The position numbers and the translations under genes are program-made. From NCBI RefSeq assembly GCF_002211285.1, contig NZ_LOKX01000035.1:1-64000 (forward strand): 64,000 bases of DNA, written 5' to 3'. Positions 27,455 through 35,830 of the stretch are shown here, one piece after another. The number at the start of each line of letters is the position of its first letter. Positions within the stretch are counted from its first letter, which is position 1. The DNA comes from Rhizobium sp. R635 (GTDB lineage Bacteria > Pseudomonadota > Alphaproteobacteria > Rhizobiales > Rhizobiaceae). The notes beneath the pieces were generated by a model, which saw only the letters and a program-made list of their open reading frames with translations, searched no databases and was not told the origin of the DNA.

Positions 27455-27582
27455 GGCTTTCGTCTCTTGGTGTCTGCGCTGGCCCATGGGTTCGCGCAAC
27501 TTCGTTGTTGTTGATCTGTCGCGGCGCGTTTAGCACTGTTTTTACAAAAGTGCATCCGGGAATCGCATGGGAGGCAAGCCTC

Positions 27583-28701
27583 ATGGATGTCATCAGGACC
27601 GCGATCGGCCTGATGAGCGGCACGTCGATGGACGGAATCGACGTTGCGCTGATCAAGACCGACGGCCGCGGCTTCATCGAACGCGGGCCGTTTCTAGGCG
27701 TACCCTATGACGTTGCCTTTCGCGAACGGCTCAAACGGGCGCTGGAACTGGGGCGCCCGCTGAGCGACAGGAACGAAAGGCCGGCCGAGCTTCGCGAGAT
27801 CGAGCTTGAGCTGACCTTGCGTCATGCAGCTGCCGTTACGGCATTCCTGGAGCGTTTCGGGCTTTCTGCCGATGCCGTCGATGTGCTCGGCTTCCATGGC
27901 CAGACGGTCCTTCACCGGCCGGACGAAGGATTGACGATCCAGATCGGCGACGGGCGGGAGCTTGCGGAGAGAACCGGCATATCCGTGGTCTACGATATGC
28001 GCGCCAACGACATGGCGCATGGCGGGCAGGGCGCGCCGCTGGTGCCGGCCTATCATGCTGCCCTTGCGGGAAAATTCCAGCAGGCGGGAGAGGCTGTCTG
28101 TTTCGTCAATATCGGCGGCATCTCCAATCTGACCTTCATCGGCACGGACGGCCGGATATCGGCCTTCGACAGCGGCCCGGGCAATACGCTGATCGACCAG
28201 TGGGTGGAGATGCAGACCGGCAGAACCTATGATCCAGGCGGTGAAATCGGCGGGCGCGGCAAGGTCGTCGCAGCGCTTGCGGCACGTTATCTCGAAAGCC
28301 CGTTCTTCCGCGGCAATGTTCGCCGGTCGCTCGATCGCGGCGATTTCGCGCCGCTTCGGCCTGATGAGGCGAGCCTCGAAGACGGCGCGCGCACGCTGGC
28401 GCATGTCGCAGCCGCATCGATCATCAAATCCGCAGGTTTCCTGCCCGAGAACCCGTCGATCTATATCGTCTGCGGCGGCGGGCGGCTGAACCGCACCCTC
28501 ATGGCGGAGTTTTCGGCCATGGCCGAAGGGCGGGGATCGCGGGTGTTGAGCGCGGAGGAGGCAGGCTTCGACGGCGACGCGATGGAGGCGGAAGCCTGGG
28601 CCTATCTCGCCGTGCGTTCGCTGGACGGTCTGCCGTTGACATTTCCCGGCACGACGGGGGTGGGCGCCCCGGTCAGCGGCGGAGCGTTGGCAGCGCCATG
28701 A
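27583..28701 (+). CDS. anmK: Anhydro-N-acetylmuramic acid kinase
   Basis: 372 residues from ATG 27583 with GGGAGG upstream. AnmK hydrolyses and phosphorylates 1,6-anhydroMurNAc to MurNAc-6-phosphate in peptidoglycan recycling. The phosphate loop GLMSGTSMDGIDVAL, GFHGQTVLHRP, VVYDMRANDMAHGGQGAPLVPAYH and the sugar-kinase fold signature FDSGPGNTLIDQW are all present. It is divergent from tyrS, the usual arrangement in rhizobia. Confidence 0.97.
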   Translation: MDVIRTAIGLMSGTSMDGIDVALIKTDGRGFIERGPFLGVPYDVAFRERLKRALELGRPLSDRNERPAELREIELELTLRHAAAVTAFLERFGLSADAVDVLGFHGQTVLHRPDEGLTIQIGDGRELAERTGISVVYDMRANDMAHGGQGAPLVPAYHAALAGKFQQAGEAVCFVNIGGISNLTFIGTDGRISAFDSGPGNTLIDQWVEMQTGRTYDPGGEIGGRGKVVAALAARYLESPFFRGNVRRSLDRGDFAPLRPDEASLEDGARTLAHVAAASIIKSAGFLPENPSIYIVCGGGRLNRTLMAEFSAMAEGRGSRVLSAEEAGFDGDAMEAEAWAYLAVRSLDGLPLTFPGTTGVGAPVSGGALAAP

Positions 28702-28868
28702 CACGCGAGCAGGGCATCCTGAAGACGCCGCGCTAAGCCAAACCGTTGGGGCGAAATTAAAACCACTAGACAACCTTCGGTGCAACACCATTGCAGACCC
28801 TTTGGAAACGCACCGTGAAGCCAGCTACGCGTTATTGAGCTTGGTACATTGAGTGGCGTGAATAACGG

Positions 28869-30143
28869 TCAGCCTTGGTTGACGAGGAACTTATGAAAAA
28901 TCTCGACAGCCGGTTTCAACCAGCCCATTCCTGGCAGCTTGTCATAGATTGATACCAGCCTGCCAGCATAGTCGAGTATTGCGGCCCCAAACCCTATGGC
29001 AACGGCCTTTGACCCGACAGAGATCAATTTACTCGCACTCTCGTCCACGAACTTAGCCGCGTACCCGAAGATACGGATGAAGAGGTTCTCGATCGTCCGT
29101 ACAAGGGCGAAAGATACCCTCTTGCTGGCGCGAGCGGGATCTGAGATCGCGTGGCTAAGCAGGCGAATTGTTGTGGGGACTTCAGTACTGACGGTTTCCG
29201 GCATCTCATCGAACTTAGTGGCAATTTCGAGAGCGATCGATTGCGATCGTCGAACGTCAGCCTCATTCAATTCAACAGCAGCCGCGTTCTCGGCAAACCG
29301 AGCCCAGTCTTGGAACTGAGCGACATACATCGCGATCGTTCCGAAATGTGATCTAAGTTTGCTTGCGACGACCTCTGGGAGTTCGGCTTCGACCTGCCTG
29401 CGTTGATCTTCGCAGGAAATATTCAAGATCCCTAATTGAATGATGTCCTGAGAAGTTTCGAGCTTTTCCTGCAAAGCATTGACATCGGACAAAAAGCGAC
29501 GGTCGCAATTCGATCGCCCAAGCTCATCCAGCACTTTCCGGCCCTGTTCAATTAAGGCTGTGCGTGCCGCAAAGATGTTATCGACATCCTCCAGCTTGGC
29601 CTTATTTTCGAAGTGCTCGATCTTCAGCACGTTATTTGAAATGTCGAAATGCACGGGGGAGATTTTTTGTTCTGGCACCACCTTCGCCAGATAGATCTTC
29701 GCAGACCGTGAAGGCTCGCCATCAAAGGCTAGCTGGATGTCTTTGGCATCGACCACGCTCAGCGGTGGGATTTCCTCAATAGTATTAACCAAGAAGTCTA
29801 GGAGGTCGTAGTTAGTCACTCCGACCTTTATGAACCTAGCTGAGGTCGTTCTGTCAGATTGTGAAATTGCAACCGCAGATATTGTGCTTAGGGCGGGTTG
29901 GCTGGCTACTAATTCTCGCAATTCTCGAAGGAGGTTAAGCAGAAGTGACAGTTCGTCTTTGAAGAAAAAACGGGATGTCCCCATTGACGACTGGCGAGCT
30001 ACCACTCGAATGCGCTCGGCGGTCCCTGCTAATCGAACTCGGTCTTCCAATTCGAGAGGAGTAGCTTTTCGGTCGAACGTCAAACGAAGCGAACGAAGTC
30101 CGTCCATGATCTCGTTACGAAGTTCTCTCGGGGTCAGCGACAT
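28869..30143 (-). CDS. Unrecognised 424-residue protein
   Basis: I recognise no family. The N-terminal half is soluble with mixed helix and strand; a helix-rich central part follows (EDVDNIFAARTALIEQGRKVLDELG, LNALQEKLETS-like heptads). The C-terminus has a weakly hydrophobic stretch (LISVGSKAVAIGFGAAILDYAG, about 375-396) that could be membrane-associated. Base composition is visibly lower in G+C than the flanks, and its codon third positions are less biased, suggesting acquisition from outside. It stands alone between anmK and an acyltransferase gene, with no mobile-element ends visible. Confidence 0.75.
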   Translation of the reverse strand: MSLTPRELRNEIMDGLRSLRLTFDRKATPLELEDRVRLAGTAERIRVVARQSSMGTSRFFFKDELSLLLNLLRELRELVASQPALSTISAVAISQSDRTTSARFIKVGVTNYDLLDFLVNTIEEIPPLSVVDAKDIQLAFDGEPSRSAKIYLAKVVPEQKISPVHFDISNNVLKIEHFENKAKLEDVDNIFAARTALIEQGRKVLDELGRSNCDRRFLSDVNALQEKLETSQDIIQLGILNISCEDQRRQVEAELPEVVASKLRSHFGTIAMYVAQFQDWARFAENAAAVELNEADVRRSQSIALEIATKFDEMPETVSTEVPTTIRLLSHAISDPARASKRVSFALVRTIENLFIRIFGYAAKFVDESASKLISVGSKAVAIGFGAAILDYAGRLVSIYDKLPGMGWLKPAVEIFHKFLVNQG

Positions 30144-30266
30144 TCAACCGGTCCATATCTGACAATCTCTCAATCGGATAACTCGTCGTAGAGAGAATCG
30201 ACAACCTCAAGAAACCTTGCACTGTTGCTACCGCGCTTTCAAAGCGGATTTATTGTGAATTGATAC

Positions 30267-30294
30267 AAAAAATGGCCCCGTAACACAGGGCCAT
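30267..30294 (-). terminator. Intrinsic terminator of the acyltransferase gene
   Basis: ATGGCCC / GGGGCCAT stem followed on the minus strand by TTTTTT, about 20 bases after the stop at 30315. Confidence 0.8.
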
Positions 30295-30314
30295 GAAAGT
30301 TTCGGATGTCGGAG

Positions 30315-31481
30315 CTAACTCTTGACGGCGATCGGCCGGACCCGTCCGCCCTGATTGCCATCTTCCACGCCCCTGACCTGGGCGATGAACGAGAACTTCT
30401 TGCGAAGCCCGAGGATCGGTTTCTCGATGAAATGCCAGGACAGCACCGCGACGGCGAGTGCCGACGGCAGGCCGACGAGGTAGAGCGCCAGCGCACCGTA
30501 TTTCGGATAGAGAAAGACCGACGGCAACGAGCTGATCCAGATCTGCAGGAATGGATCATGGTAGAGATAGACGCCGTAGGAATAGTCGCCCTTCCTGAAA
30601 AAGGCAGGAATCGGAACCTCCGCGAGGCCGATGAAGATGGTGATGTAGACGAGGGCGGTGATGAGGATGGGCCGGTTGATCACCGACTCGACCGACCGGC
30701 CGTCGAGCGTGAAAATGGCGACGAGGCAGGCGAGGCAGGCGGCGGCGAACAGCCAGCGGGAATAGGGAATGACCGCTTTGAACTGAAAGACGGCAATGCC
30801 CATCAGAAAAGCCGTTATCAGCTGAGAGCCGCGGCTCATGAACAGGAAGCGGGCGACTGGCTTGATCGACCCCGGGAACAGATATGGCATCTTCTGCACG
30901 ACGAGGCCGATGAAAACATACGCGATCAGCACGGCGACGAGCTTATAGCGCGTCTTGATGATGGCGGTGATCATCAGGAACGACATGATGATGTAGCAGA
31001 AGATCTCCCAGGGAACCGTCCAGAGGGCGCCGTTGACGCGTTGGCTCGGATTGTCCTGGAATACGCCCGGCAGCTCGTAGTGGATCCAGCCGACTATGTT
31101 CAAAAAGTATTTGAAAAACCGCGGGTCGGTAAAATATTCGGCGTGGTAGACGACCGTTACGATCGGCCCGATGATCAGCGAACAGACGACGATATCGACG
31201 GCAAGAGCCGGTACGATGCGCAATCCGCGATTGATCAGGAAGTTGCGCAGGCTCAGACGCTGAGCGCTGCCGGCGATCAAGAATCCGCTCAAAGCGAAAA
31301 ACATCGGAACAAGAGCATATTCGGTAAACCAGAATACCGAGCCCCTGATGAAGGCATCATTCCTAGTCAGCAAAAAAGAATGAGTGAGTACGATAGAAAA
31401 GGCGAGTCCTATTCGAAGAAAATCGAACCCCGGACCGATACCCCTATACTTATCCAGGATTTCCCCGAACGACTTGGTCAT
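30315..31481 (-). CDS. Acyltransferase 3 family membrane protein (OafA/ExoZ-like)
   Basis: 388 residues with about ten hydrophobic helices. The family signature is present near the N-terminus: FDFLRIGLAFSIVLTHSF (catalytic-type His in LTHS) and ALVPMFFALSGFLIAGSA; DYSYGVYLYHDPFLQ near the C-terminus is also typical. Such proteins O-acetylate or O-succinylate surface polysaccharides. The start at 31481 (MTKSFGEILDKYRG) is chosen on domain grounds. No polysaccharide genes are adjacent, so the target glycan is unknown. Confidence 0.9.
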   Translation of the reverse strand: MTKSFGEILDKYRGIGPGFDFLRIGLAFSIVLTHSFLLTRNDAFIRGSVFWFTEYALVPMFFALSGFLIAGSAQRLSLRNFLINRGLRIVPALAVDIVVCSLIIGPIVTVVYHAEYFTDPRFFKYFLNIVGWIHYELPGVFQDNPSQRVNGALWTVPWEIFCYIIMSFLMITAIIKTRYKLVAVLIAYVFIGLVVQKMPYLFPGSIKPVARFLFMSRGSQLITAFLMGIAVFQFKAVIPYSRWLFAAACLACLVAIFTLDGRSVESVINRPILITALVYITIFIGLAEVPIPAFFRKGDYSYGVYLYHDPFLQIWISSLPSVFLYPKYGALALYLVGLPSALAVAVLSWHFIEKPILGLRKKFSFIAQVRGVEDGNQGGRVRPIAVKS

Positions 31482-31626
31482 TGCGGACCTCGCTTTAGTT
31501 AGGATTGCGAGGACCCTACCGCACTGCAACATGCATTGCAACACGGTAGATGATCTATTGTGGCACAGCTGTGCCGGTCGCGTCTTGGATCGCCTTCGCC
31601 GGGGATGGCGGGCTCGCGCTGTGGTG

Positions 31627-32304
31627 TCAGCGAATCCGCTTGGCGGCGGGCTCCGGCACCAGTTCACCGTTAAGGCGACGGTCGAGATAGTCCTCGCATT
31701 CGCCCATCAGCGTTTCCACCTGGCCGTTGAAGAAGTGGTTGGCGTTGGAAACGGTGCGATGGGTGATGAGAATGCCCTTCTGGGTCTTCAGCTTCTCCAC
31801 AAGGCCGTTCACATCCTTTTCCGGCGCCACCTTGTCGGCCTCGCCGTTGATGATCAGGCCGGAGGAGGGGCAGGGCGCCAGGAAGGAGAAGTCGTAGGTA
31901 TTCGGCTGCGGGGCGATCGACATGAAGCCTTCGATCTCCGGCCGGCGCATCAGAAGCTGCATGCCGATCCAGGCGCCGAAGGAATAGCCGGCGACCCAGC
32001 AGGTCTTGGAATCGGGGTGCAGGCTCTGCACCCAGTCGAGCGCGGAGGCGGCATCCGACAATTCGCCGGCGCCGTGGTCGAATTCGCCCTGGCTGCGGCC
32101 GATGCCCCGGAAATTGAAGCGCAGCGTCGTGAACCCGCGCTTCTGGAACATGTAGAAGAGCTGGTAGACGATCTGATTGTTCATCGTGCCGCCGAACTGC
32201 GGATGCGGATGCAGGATGAGAGCGATGGGCGCGCTTTTTTCCTTGGAGGGCTGGTAGCGGCCTTCAAGACGGCCGGCTGGGCCGTTGAAAATAACTTCGG
32301 GCAT
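31627..32304 (-). CDS. Alpha/beta hydrolase (dienelactone hydrolase-like)
   Basis: 225 residues. The fold is clear: ILHPHPQFGGTMNN (oxyanion region), RFNFRGIGRSQGEFDHG, nucleophile GYSFGAW, acid in INGEADKV and base in NANHFF. Proteins with HPHPQFGGTM are common in alphaproteobacteria and uncharacterised; esterase or peptidase activity is likely. It sits at the head of a minus-strand unit, divergent from the suf operon. Confidence 0.9.
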   Translation of the reverse strand: MPEVIFNGPAGRLEGRYQPSKEKSAPIALILHPHPQFGGTMNNQIVYQLFYMFQKRGFTTLRFNFRGIGRSQGEFDHGAGELSDAASALDWVQSLHPDSKTCWVAGYSFGAWIGMQLLMRRPEIEGFMSIAPQPNTYDFSFLAPCPSSGLIINGEADKVAPEKDVNGLVEKLKTQKGILITHRTVSNANHFFNGQVETLMGECEDYLDRRLNGELVPEPAAKRIR

Positions 32305-32356
32305 TGGTACTCCGGGTTTTATTTCGCGTTCGCGCTGCGTTGGACGACAACATGAC

Positions 32357-32385
32357 TTGACTCGGGTTGTCAGCTTTTCTAAAAC
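32357..32385 (+). promoter_or_regulatory. Promoter of the suf operon
   Basis: TTGACT (32357-32362) and TAAAAC (32380-32385) with a 17-base spacer, a good housekeeping-sigma match, oriented toward the first suf gene at 32523. Confidence 0.65.
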
Positions 32386-32407
32386 GCAGTTTAGAACAAT
32401 TCGAAAC
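32377..32407 (+). promoter_or_regulatory. Candidate Irr iron-control element at the suf promoter
   Basis: GTTTAGAACAATTCGAAAC (32389-32407) is a near-perfect palindrome of the iron control element type (TTTAGAA-N3-TTCxAAA). A further arm TTCTAAA at 32377-32383 pairs with TTTAGAA at 32390-32396. The site overlaps the expected transcription start, so binding would repress. Irr (haem-responsive) and RirA are known regulators of rhizobial suf genes; the assignment here is from the motif only. Confidence 0.6.
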
Positions 32408-32522
32408 TTGCATGGCGATCCACGGCTTCGTGGAACGTGTCATAAGGCAAGCCCGGCGGAAATTTCAAGAAAAATGAGCCGCGGGTGTTGAAGCAAGCTC
32501 GTCAAGCGCAGGACTGAAGATC

Positions 32523-33689
32523 ATGGCGCCGCCACGCCTTTATCTCGACTGGAATGCCACAGCGCCGCTGCACCCCGCAGCGCGCGAGGCGATCATGCGC
32601 GCCATCGACATCTTCGGCAATCCCAATTCCGTCCACGGCGAAGGCCGCGCCGCCCGCGCCGCCATCGAGGGCGCGCGGCGCAAGGTCGCGGCGCTTGCAG
32701 GCACGGATGCCGGCAATGTGGTCTTCACCAGCGGCGCGACCGAGGCCGCCAATCTGGTGCTGACGCCGGATTTTCGCATGGGCCGCACGCCGCTTCAGCT
32801 CGGCCATCTCTATTTTTCCGCCGTCGAGCACCTGGCAGTCCGGGAGGGAGGCCGGTTCCCGAAGGACCGCATGACCGAGATTCCGGTGACGGATGCCGGT
32901 ATCGTCGATCTGAACGCGCTGGCCGCACTTCTCGATGCCCATGACAAATCGACGGGCCTTCCCATGGTGGCGATCATGTTCGTCAACAACGAGACGGGCA
33001 TCGTCCAGCCTGTCGAAGAAGCGGCCAGGATCGTGCGCGCCCATGGCGGGCTCTTCGTCGTCGACGCCGTGCAGGCGGCCGGCCGTCTGCCGATCGAGAT
33101 CGAGCGCATCGGCGCGGATTTCATCATCGTCTCCTCCCACAAGATCGGTGGGCCGAAGGGTGCGGGTGCACTGATTGCGCGCGGCGAGGCGCTGATGCCG
33201 AAGGCGCTGATCCGCGGCGGCGGGCAGGAGAAAGGTCACCGCTCGGGGACACAGAATTCGCTGGCTCTGATCGGCTTCGGAGCCGCAGCCGAAACCGTGC
33301 TGCAGGATCTCGGCGAACGGAACGCCGCGATCGCCGCGCTGCGCGACAGGCTGGAAGCCGGCATGCGCGCTGCCGCGCCCGATGTCATCATTCACGGCGC
33401 CGGTGGTCCGCGGGTCGCCAACACGATTTTCTTCACGCTTCCCTGCCTGAAGGCGGAGACCGGGCAAATCGCCTTCGATCTCGAAGGCGTTGCCCTTTCG
33501 GCGGGCTCCGCCTGCTCATCGGGCAAGGTCGGCGAAAGCCATGTGCTGACGGCCATGGCGCGCGACGCCAAGCTCGGGGCGCTGCGCATCTCGCTCGGTT
33601 TCTCGACGACCGAAGAGGATATCGACAGGGCGATTGCTGCCTTCGCGAAGATCGCCTGCCGGCGCAGGTCGGCCGGCGAGGCGGCCTGA
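32523..33689 (+). CDS. Cysteine desulfurase, class I (IscS/NifS-like), first gene of suf operon
   Basis: 388 residues. A PLP enzyme that converts cysteine to alanine and passes sulfur to scaffold proteins. The PLP lysine is in SSHKIGGPKG, and the catalytic cysteine loop in LSAGSACSSGKVGESHVL has the NifS/IscS-type SACSSG form. It differs from the class II SufS at 37898. In rhizobia the suf operon begins with this second desulfurase gene (called sufS2 or nifS-like). It lies 167 bases upstream of sufB. Confidence 0.93.
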   Translation: MAPPRLYLDWNATAPLHPAAREAIMRAIDIFGNPNSVHGEGRAARAAIEGARRKVAALAGTDAGNVVFTSGATEAANLVLTPDFRMGRTPLQLGHLYFSAVEHLAVREGGRFPKDRMTEIPVTDAGIVDLNALAALLDAHDKSTGLPMVAIMFVNNETGIVQPVEEAARIVRAHGGLFVVDAVQAAGRLPIEIERIGADFIIVSSHKIGGPKGAGALIARGEALMPKALIRGGGQEKGHRSGTQNSLALIGFGAAAETVLQDLGERNAAIAALRDRLEAGMRAAAPDVIIHGAGGPRVANTIFFTLPCLKAETGQIAFDLEGVALSAGSACSSGKVGESHVLTAMARDAKLGALRISLGFSTTEEDIDRAIAAFAKIACRRRSAGEAA

Positions 33690-33766
33690 CCGCATCATAA
33701 ACTTGCGGAAACGCAAATTTCTGCTTGCCAATCGGGCTGAAAAGTCCCTTTTGGCCTCTTACATCA

Positions 33767-33805
33767 GGGCAAGACAGTTGCCCGACATCAGGGCAAGAAG
33801 TTGCC
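33767..33805 (+). repeat. Two tandem hairpin repeats in the sufB leader
   Basis: ACATCAGGGCAAGACAGTTG and ACATCAGGGCAAGAAGTTGC are direct copies 24 bases apart. Each folds as GGGCAA / TTGCC(C) (33767-33783 and 33791-33805). They lie between the desulfurase stop and sufB, 50-90 bases before its ATG, and could affect mRNA stability or translation. Confidence 0.55.
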
Positions 33806-33856
33806 TCATACGCTACAAGCTGCCGGACCTTGTATCCGGCGAGATTGGAGAATGAA

Positions 33857-35326
33857 ATGGCTGCCGTGCAGGAAACGATCGACCAGGTACGCCTGATCGA
33901 TGTGGACCAGTACAAATACGGTTTCGAGACCGTCATCGAGATGGACAAGGCGCCGAAAGGCCTGTCCGAGGATATCATCCGTTTCATTTCGGCCAAGAAG
34001 CAGGAGCCGGAATGGATGCTGGAATGGCGCCTGGAAGCCTACCGGCGCTGGCTGACGCTGGAAGAGCCGACCTGGGCGCGCGTCGATTATCCGAAGATCG
34101 ATTTCAACGACATCCATTATTACGCCGCGCCGAAGAGCACGCCAGGCCCGAAGTCGCTCGACGAAGTCGATCCGGAACTGCTCAAGGTCTATGAAAAGCT
34201 CGGCATTCCGCTGCGCGAACAGGAGATCCTCGCCGGCGTCGAGAAGCCGAAGATCGCCGTCGACGCCGTCTTCGACAGCGTCTCGGTCGTCACCACCTTC
34301 AAGGCGGAGCTGAAGAAGGCCGGCGTGATCTTCATGTCGATCTCGGAAGCGATCCGCGAGCATCCCGATCTCGTGCGGAAATATCTCGGCTCGGTCGTGC
34401 CGACCTCGGACAATTATTACGCTACGCTGAATTCGGCTGTCTTCACCGACGGTTCCTTCGTCTTCGTGCCGAAGGGCGTTCGCTGCCCGATGGAGCTTTC
34501 CACCTATTTCCGCATCAACGAAAAGGGCACCGGCCAGTTCGAGCGCACGCTGATCATCGCGGAAGAGGGCGCCTACGTCTCTTATCTCGAAGGCTGCACG
34601 GCGCCGCAGCGCGACGAAAACCAGCTGCACGCAGCCGTGGTCGAGCTCGTGGCGCTCGACGATGCCGAGATCAAATATTCCACCGTCCAGAACTGGTATC
34701 CGGGCGACAAGGAAGGCAAGGGCGGTATCTACAACTTCGTCACCAAGCGCGGCGATTGCCGCGGCGACCGCTCGAAGATTTCCTGGACGCAGGTCGAAAC
34801 CGGCTCGGCGATCACCTGGAAGTACCCGTCCTGCATCCTGCGCGGCGACGACAGCCGCGGCGAATTCTACTCGATCGCCGTGTCGAACGGCCATCAGCAG
34901 ATCGACAGCGGCACCAAGATGATCCATCTCGGCAAGAACACGTCGAGCCGCATCGTCTCCAAGGGTATTGCGGCCGGTGTTTCCAACAACACCTATCGCG
35001 GCCAGGTTTCGGCTCATCGCAAGGCATCGAACGCGCGCAACTTTACCCAGTGCGATTCGCTCCTGATCGGCGACAAGTGCGGCGCTCATACCGTGCCCTA
35101 CATCGAGGCGAAGAATTCGACGGCGCAGTTCGAACATGAAGCGACGACCTCGAAAATCTCCGAGGACCAGCTGTTCTACTGCCTGCAGCGCGGCATCCCC
35201 ACCGAAGCGGCGATCGCGCTGATCGTCAACGGCTTCGTCAAGGAAGTCCTGCAGGAGCTGCCAATGGAATTCGCCGTCGAGGCGCAGAAGCTGATTAGCA
35301 TTTCGCTGGAAGGGAGTGTTGGCTAA
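33857..35326 (+). CDS. sufB: Fe-S cluster scaffold protein SufB
   Basis: 489 residues, standard. SufB forms the SufBC2D complex in which Fe-S clusters are built. The start MAAVQETIDQVR at 33857 has GGAGAATGAA upstream. The conserved FKAELKKAGVIFMSISEA, FVPKGVRCPMELSTYFRIN, SYLEGCTAPQRDENQLHAAVVELVA and RNFTQCDSLLIGDKCGAHTVPY (cluster/sulfur-transfer cysteines) are present. It is separated from sufC by about 500 bases because of the inserted GIY-YIG element. Confidence 0.98.
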   Translation: MAAVQETIDQVRLIDVDQYKYGFETVIEMDKAPKGLSEDIIRFISAKKQEPEWMLEWRLEAYRRWLTLEEPTWARVDYPKIDFNDIHYYAAPKSTPGPKSLDEVDPELLKVYEKLGIPLREQEILAGVEKPKIAVDAVFDSVSVVTTFKAELKKAGVIFMSISEAIREHPDLVRKYLGSVVPTSDNYYATLNSAVFTDGSFVFVPKGVRCPMELSTYFRINEKGTGQFERTLIIAEEGAYVSYLEGCTAPQRDENQLHAAVVELVALDDAEIKYSTVQNWYPGDKEGKGGIYNFVTKRGDCRGDRSKISWTQVETGSAITWKYPSCILRGDDSRGEFYSIAVSNGHQQIDSGTKMIHLGKNTSSRIVSKGIAAGVSNNTYRGQVSAHRKASNARNFTQCDSLLIGDKCGAHTVPYIEAKNSTAQFEHEATTSKISEDQLFYCLQRGIPTEAAIALIVNGFVKEVLQELPMEFAVEAQKLISISLEGSVG

Positions 35327-35333
35327 GCGGTTT

Positions 35334-35765
35334 TCCGTCATCCTCGGGCTTGTCCCGAGGATCTAAGCACGTCTGCGGAGGATGGGATGAGCGGGTTTGT
35401 CTACATGATGTCCGACAAACCAAGAGGTGTAATTTACACTGGCGTCACCAGCGATCTGCAAGGGCGAATATGGGAACACCGCAGCGAAATCCATAAGGGT
35501 TTTACGGAGAAATACAGAGCGAAAAACCTCGTCTGGTTTGAGTATCATCCCAACATTGTGTTGGCGATCCAGCGAGAGAAGTCGCTGAAGCGCTATTTGC
35601 GCGAATGGAAAATGAAGCTCGTCGAGGAGCTCAATCCGACCTGGATGGACCTCTACGAGCGCATCGACGAAATCGAGAATGTCTATCGGCCGCATCCGAA
35701 TACGCGGGAGTGGAGCAACTACAATTGAGGGTTTAGATCCTCGGGACAAGCCCGAGGATGACGGA
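35334..35765. mobile_element. GIY-YIG nuclease element with perfect 33-bp inverted terminal repeats, inserted between sufB and sufC
   Basis: 35334-35366 and 35733-35765 are exact reverse complements over 33 bases. Each also contains its own short palindrome (CCTCGGG-CTTGT-CCCGAGG). They bracket a single gene (35387-35728) that fills almost all of the 432-bp interval. The left repeat begins seven bases after the sufB stop; the right ends 65 bases before sufC. No target-site duplication is obvious. I infer a small mobile cassette related in style to REP/transposase systems but using a GIY-YIG protein. Confidence 0.7.
35387..35728 (+). CDS. GIY-YIG domain nuclease, single domain
   Basis: 113 residues. 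The GIY-YIG core reads FVYMMSDKPRGVIYTGVTSDLQGRIWEHR: the two tyrosine strands, then the catalytic arginine in QGRIWEHR. Later come VWFEYHPNIVLAIQREKSLKRYLREWK (catalytic glutamate region) and LVEELNPTWMDLY. These stand-alone proteins are very common and often multicopy in alphaproteobacteria, annotated as putative endonucleases with no proven role. Transcription is in the same direction as suf, so the operon probably reads through. Flanking inverted repeats suggest it moves or is moved with them. Confidence 0.92.
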   Translation: MSGFVYMMSDKPRGVIYTGVTSDLQGRIWEHRSEIHKGFTEKYRAKNLVWFEYHPNIVLAIQREKSLKRYLREWKMKLVEELNPTWMDLYERIDEIENVYRPHPNTREWSNYN

Positions 35766-35830
35766 TCGAGACCGGTAAGAATGGTCAATTGGGCGGCACT
35801 TGAACCCGCTTTATGAACAGGAAGAACGAA

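Noticed and set aside
30306..31502. A 398-codon plus-strand frame opposite the acyltransferase gene
   Set aside because: Highly charged, repetitive composition with no domain; the minus strand encodes a clear membrane acyltransferase.
35387..35728. GIY-YIG gene as an intron-encoded homing endonuclease
   Set aside because: Both sufB and sufC are intact and the element lies between genes; there is no intron or intein interrupting a coding sequence.
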